Shown here piece after piece: positions 60,842 to 64,000 of a DNA stretch of 64,000 nucleotides (position 1 is its first letter; the number at the start of each line of letters is the position of its first letter). Origin of the DNA: Welwitschia mirabilis (lineage: Eukaryota > Gnetophyta > Gnetopsida > Welwitschiales); NCBI GenBank assembly GCA_051453625.1, contig JBOZIK010000001.1:73838992-73902991 (forward strand), in the 5' to 3' direction. The notes under the pieces are model-generated. The model saw only the letters and a program-made list of their open reading frames with translations. It made no database searches and was not told the origin of the DNA. A program made the position numbers and the translations under genes.

Positions 60842-62042
60842 CTCTATTCCCCTTAGGGAAACAGTGGTTTTTTGGCACACTATCAATCCTAAAATAATGA
60901 TAGAAAACTTTACAATGCAACAGTCTCTTCCCCTTAGGGAAACAGTGATTTTGGATAACCACAAAATTTGCAATAATGCAAGTACTCATAGTTGTAAAAT
61001 CGATGCATACTCACATAAGGATTGCCTTATAATGAGTTGTATAATATAATAATGGAATTTACAATAATATTCAAGAATGAGATAGCCCAAAAATGTAAGA
61101 ACAAATAAATACAATACAATAACAAGACTGAATAAAGTATATTTTAATAGGTGTTTTAGTTCCTTGTTATCATCATCATAAGTGCTAATGAATGATGTGA
61201 TAATTTAGGATCCAATAGTAAAAGATGTAAAAATTATATGATTTTTTGAAAATAATAACTTTGATCCTTTATGAGCAATTTCAATCATTCATGTGTTTAT
61301 GCTTTAGCTCNNNTTTTGCCTTTATACCTTGAATAAAAACTAGATTTTTAATATTGAATAGTAATCATTTAAAATTTTTAATTCCCATGTATAAATAGAA
61401 GTATCTAGGTATTAGATATTCATATTCATATTTCATTAATATGAACTATGGTATAATATTTCTTTAAAATTGTAGACATCTACTAAGAGTTAAACATCTT
61501 TACCTAGTAGATGTCTTTAGTGAACTTGCCTAAAAATTGATAAAACTTGCTTTATATTATTTTTGCCTCACTAATAATTAATTCATCATGGAAAACGTAA
61601 TAGATTATCTAAAACATAAAATATTTATCAAAGTAAAAAATCACTCTATTATTTTATTTAGTTCAACATAGATGTCTTTAAATATGTAGATGTCCTTCAT
61701 TAGTATCACATCAAGTTTTAGCATAGTTATGTTTGATGAGATAGTCATCTTTAATTGGTGAATTAAAAGCTAATACATTATAGAAATCTTTAATCTATAG
61801 AGGTCTTTTTCACATATATTTTTAACATCTAAATATCTTCACCACAAATGTCTTTCATTTTTTAGATGACTTCGAACACCTGATTTTGCATTTCAAATTT
61901 TGAAATTTTCATGAGATATTATCTTTTAAAGATTCAACATCAACTTATGCTTATCATAACCTAAATTTCTCTACAATAATCTATGTACATGATGACATAA
62001 AATATTTGATAAGTGAAATAATTAAAACTAGATTTACCAACA
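60842..62042 (-). repeat. 5' LTR of E3, second part
   Basis: Continues the E3 right LTR after G2, starting inside the 80 bp array (CTCTATTCCCCTTAGGG) and ending GATTTACCAACA. The AGACGTCT-derived zone lies at about 61460-61870. Together with 44383-44716 it makes about 1.53 kb, equal to the left LTR. Confidence 0.85.
61311..61313. other. assembly gap (3 N)
   Basis: Three Ns inside the E3 right LTR. Confidence 1.
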
Positions 62043-64000
62043 CTTTAGGAGTCGTATTTCTTTATTTTTGATCAAGAAACATAAATGTAAGTGTTTTTTT
62101 TAAATAAACTTATTTTATTTCTTTAGTAATTGATTAATTGTAGTTAATTCCCTTAATATCAAAGTAGCACTATATTTCTTATCCCTTTATGAATAACATT
62201 ATAATCATAAAACCATAGATATTATAGAAAAAAGTTATATGCACCATTAGTATGACATCACAAGTAACATTAGTCTTATAAGGTTTAATATTGATATTCA
62301 CATTTTAAAACTCTATAAGATCCACATGCTACTTATTCTATAGATTAAAAACTCTTTATGGATTTAGTATTGCATAGTTTCTAGCTATAACATTTCACAA
62401 TTTCATGGATAATAACATTTTCTTAACTTATTAAATCAGTAATGATAATTCAAAATTTACCTCCTATCTCATAGCAAATTCTGAATAAATGGTTTTGATG
62501 TGTTTATTATTTAACATTGGTAGCATTCATGATCTTTATCATAAGCTAGTTTCTTAAATTTTACATTCACTTTTGCAACAATGTTATAATCTACTATGCA
62601 TAAGGTATTTAACGTCTCTTAAATATATTAATTAAATCAATAAGTATTCTTGGCTCCATTCTCATGTATCCATTCATATGTTTATATCAACTTTCTTATG
62701 ATAATTAAATCTATTAAAAAATTCTTGTTTACTCTCCTTAGATTCATTTTCTTATCCCTTTGAGAAGCATTATGACTGTTGTTGAAATTTTTATCCATAA
62801 TAAATTTTAGATTTTTATTTCATAGGTTCTTATTTTACATAATCTAATCTTTACACTTGAACTTTAACCTTATCTAGAAAATTCATTTGGTTTGATTTAT
62901 TCTTAGTATTTCATATCAATTAAGTTATTTGCACTAGCGTTTTTAAATTGATCATTACAGGCTCACCTTAAATAAATGATCTTAAATAACTAATATACAA
63001 AGAAATATTCTCTTCATTTAACTTTTATCTTATAGTTATAATGTAAATTGAAAATACCTTTGAAGTATATTCATCTCCTATTCTCTCATGTTGTAATAGA
63101 TTTTGCTAATTGGAAAAACTTCCATAGATGTATATAGGAATAAATTATGCATGTATTGTTTTCTTCAAGGACTTACATGTTTATAATGTTTCCTTGCCAT
63201 AGGAAATCCCTTATTGTTATATATTTTTTCATCTCTATGATGCTATTTCCTTAATTTTTATTAAATCAATTTTTATTTTTATCATTTTTACCTTAGATTC
63301 CTCTAAATTAAAGTTTTCTTTCATTTTTAGAATCTAAACTATTCATAATTCACAATATACCATAACAAGAATACATATTTCTTATTATTAATGATCTATA
63401 CTTTATTTCCCTTAAAAATAATCTTATAAGTTAGAATGTTTTTGTCTCTAGTTACTCTTCTGTCATTCCTAAAAACTTAATTGTATTTCTAATTCATTAA
63501 ATATGAATTCTACCTTAACCATTAAATTCTATAACTCTTTATATTTATCCTCTTCCTCACATTACCATTTTTAATTTTAGTTCCATTTATTAGAATTTCA
63601 TTTACTAAATATTCTCTTAAAAACATGTAATAAGGTAAAAATTAAAAATTAGAAGATGATAAGTTGAAGAAAGAATGTAACTTTTCCTTACTTTGATTTA
63701 TAAAATATGCAACTTAAAGGCTATGTATTAAGTATCCTAAAAATAAAATTGAAAATAATAAAATTTGGAAAATAAAAAAAAAACCTAAAATGTTATAATA
63801 GAAGCTTAGAAAAATCCATCTAAACCAAACTTCCTAATACCTACTACAAATTATAAAATATACAAGTTTTTATAGAAACATTAAAATGATTTCAATGAGT
63901 ACTCTTCCTATGCATACCTACTAATAGAGGTTTTCAAATAGTTTATACATCTTTAGTTTTCTTGATAGGCTAATACTTAGTGGATTCACTTCTTTATTTT
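62043..64000. other. unassigned AT-rich region right of E3
   Basis: No gene or named repeat recognised. If E3 entered the C1 element, the protease and gag of C1 should lie here on the minus strand. I could not read a protease D-S/T-G box or a clear zinc knuckle. Confidence 0.4.

Larger units (their letters stand above)
37502..62042 (-). mobile_element. E3: complete E-family element interrupted by G2
   Basis: Left LTR 37502-39041, interior 39042-44382, right LTR in two parts (44383-44716 and 60842-62042). G2 (44717-60841) lies in the right LTR. Without G2 the element is about 8.4 kb, close to E2. Flanks are ATTTG (37497-37501) and CTTTA (62043-62047), matching at three of five places. Content is gag, protease, GAG-preintegrase, RNase H tail and 3' ORF, without integrase or RT. 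C1 sequence adjoins it on the left. Confidence 0.85.

Noticed and set aside
62043-64000. Possible gag zinc knuckle (a C-Y-Q-C patch near 62530) on the minus strand
   Set aside because: Only two Cys in a frame with nearby stops and no His/Cys partner or surrounding gag block.

Overview
This is a stretch of repeat-dense plant nuclear DNA, almost certainly from a flowering plant. It is strongly AT-rich, with very few CG dinucleotides. I found no host protein gene, tRNA, rRNA or CRISPR array. Nearly everything recognisable is decayed LTR retrotransposon, and several elements are inserted into one another. The plant assignment rests on the element types: Athila/Tat-group Ty3/gypsy with a tRNA-Asp-type primer site, SIRE-type Ty1/copia with an initiator-Met primer site, and a chromovirus-like pol. 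The species cannot be read from the sequence.

Layout. (1) 1-4275: E1, the left-truncated 5' part of a minus-strand SIRE-type element (gag remnant, primer site, 1.6 kb LTR), sitting in the gag/protease region of G1. (2) 4276-9096: G1, a plus-strand Athila-type pol (protease, RT, RNase H, integrase) with about 1.3 kb of foreign sequence before the integrase core. (3) 9107-13095: unassigned, with an inverted-repeat structure around a 714-base assembly gap. (4) 13096-31551: H1, a minus-strand copia element with about 0.86 kb LTRs, 3' ORF, RNase H, RT, integrase, protease and gag. It is split between integrase and RT by E2 (18812-27744), a SIRE-type element with 1.7 kb LTRs that carries gag and protease but no integrase or RT. 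(5) 31552-37501: a copia gag scrap, a large (AC)n microsatellite and a minus-strand chromovirus-like pol remnant. (6) 37502-62042: E3, a second complete E-family element. Its right LTR is interrupted by G2 (44717-60841), a 16.1 kb minus-strand Athila/Tat-like element with about 1.2-1.4 kb LTRs and an internally duplicated protease-RT-integrase block. (7) 62043-64000: AT-rich, nothing recognised.

How the parts relate. E1, E2 and E3 share their LTR, primer site, purine tract and the same internal structure, in which gag-protease-GAG-preintegrase runs directly into an RNase H tail. They therefore look like a non-autonomous family that must have borrowed integrase and RT from an autonomous relative. 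The autonomous-type pol in H1 and the Athila elements is broken by stops, and most catalytic centres show C-to-T/G-to-A changes, as expected for long-methylated, inactive repeats. All calls come from reading translated motifs and aligning repeats by eye. Remnant borders are approximate; LTR borders are usually good to a few bases.
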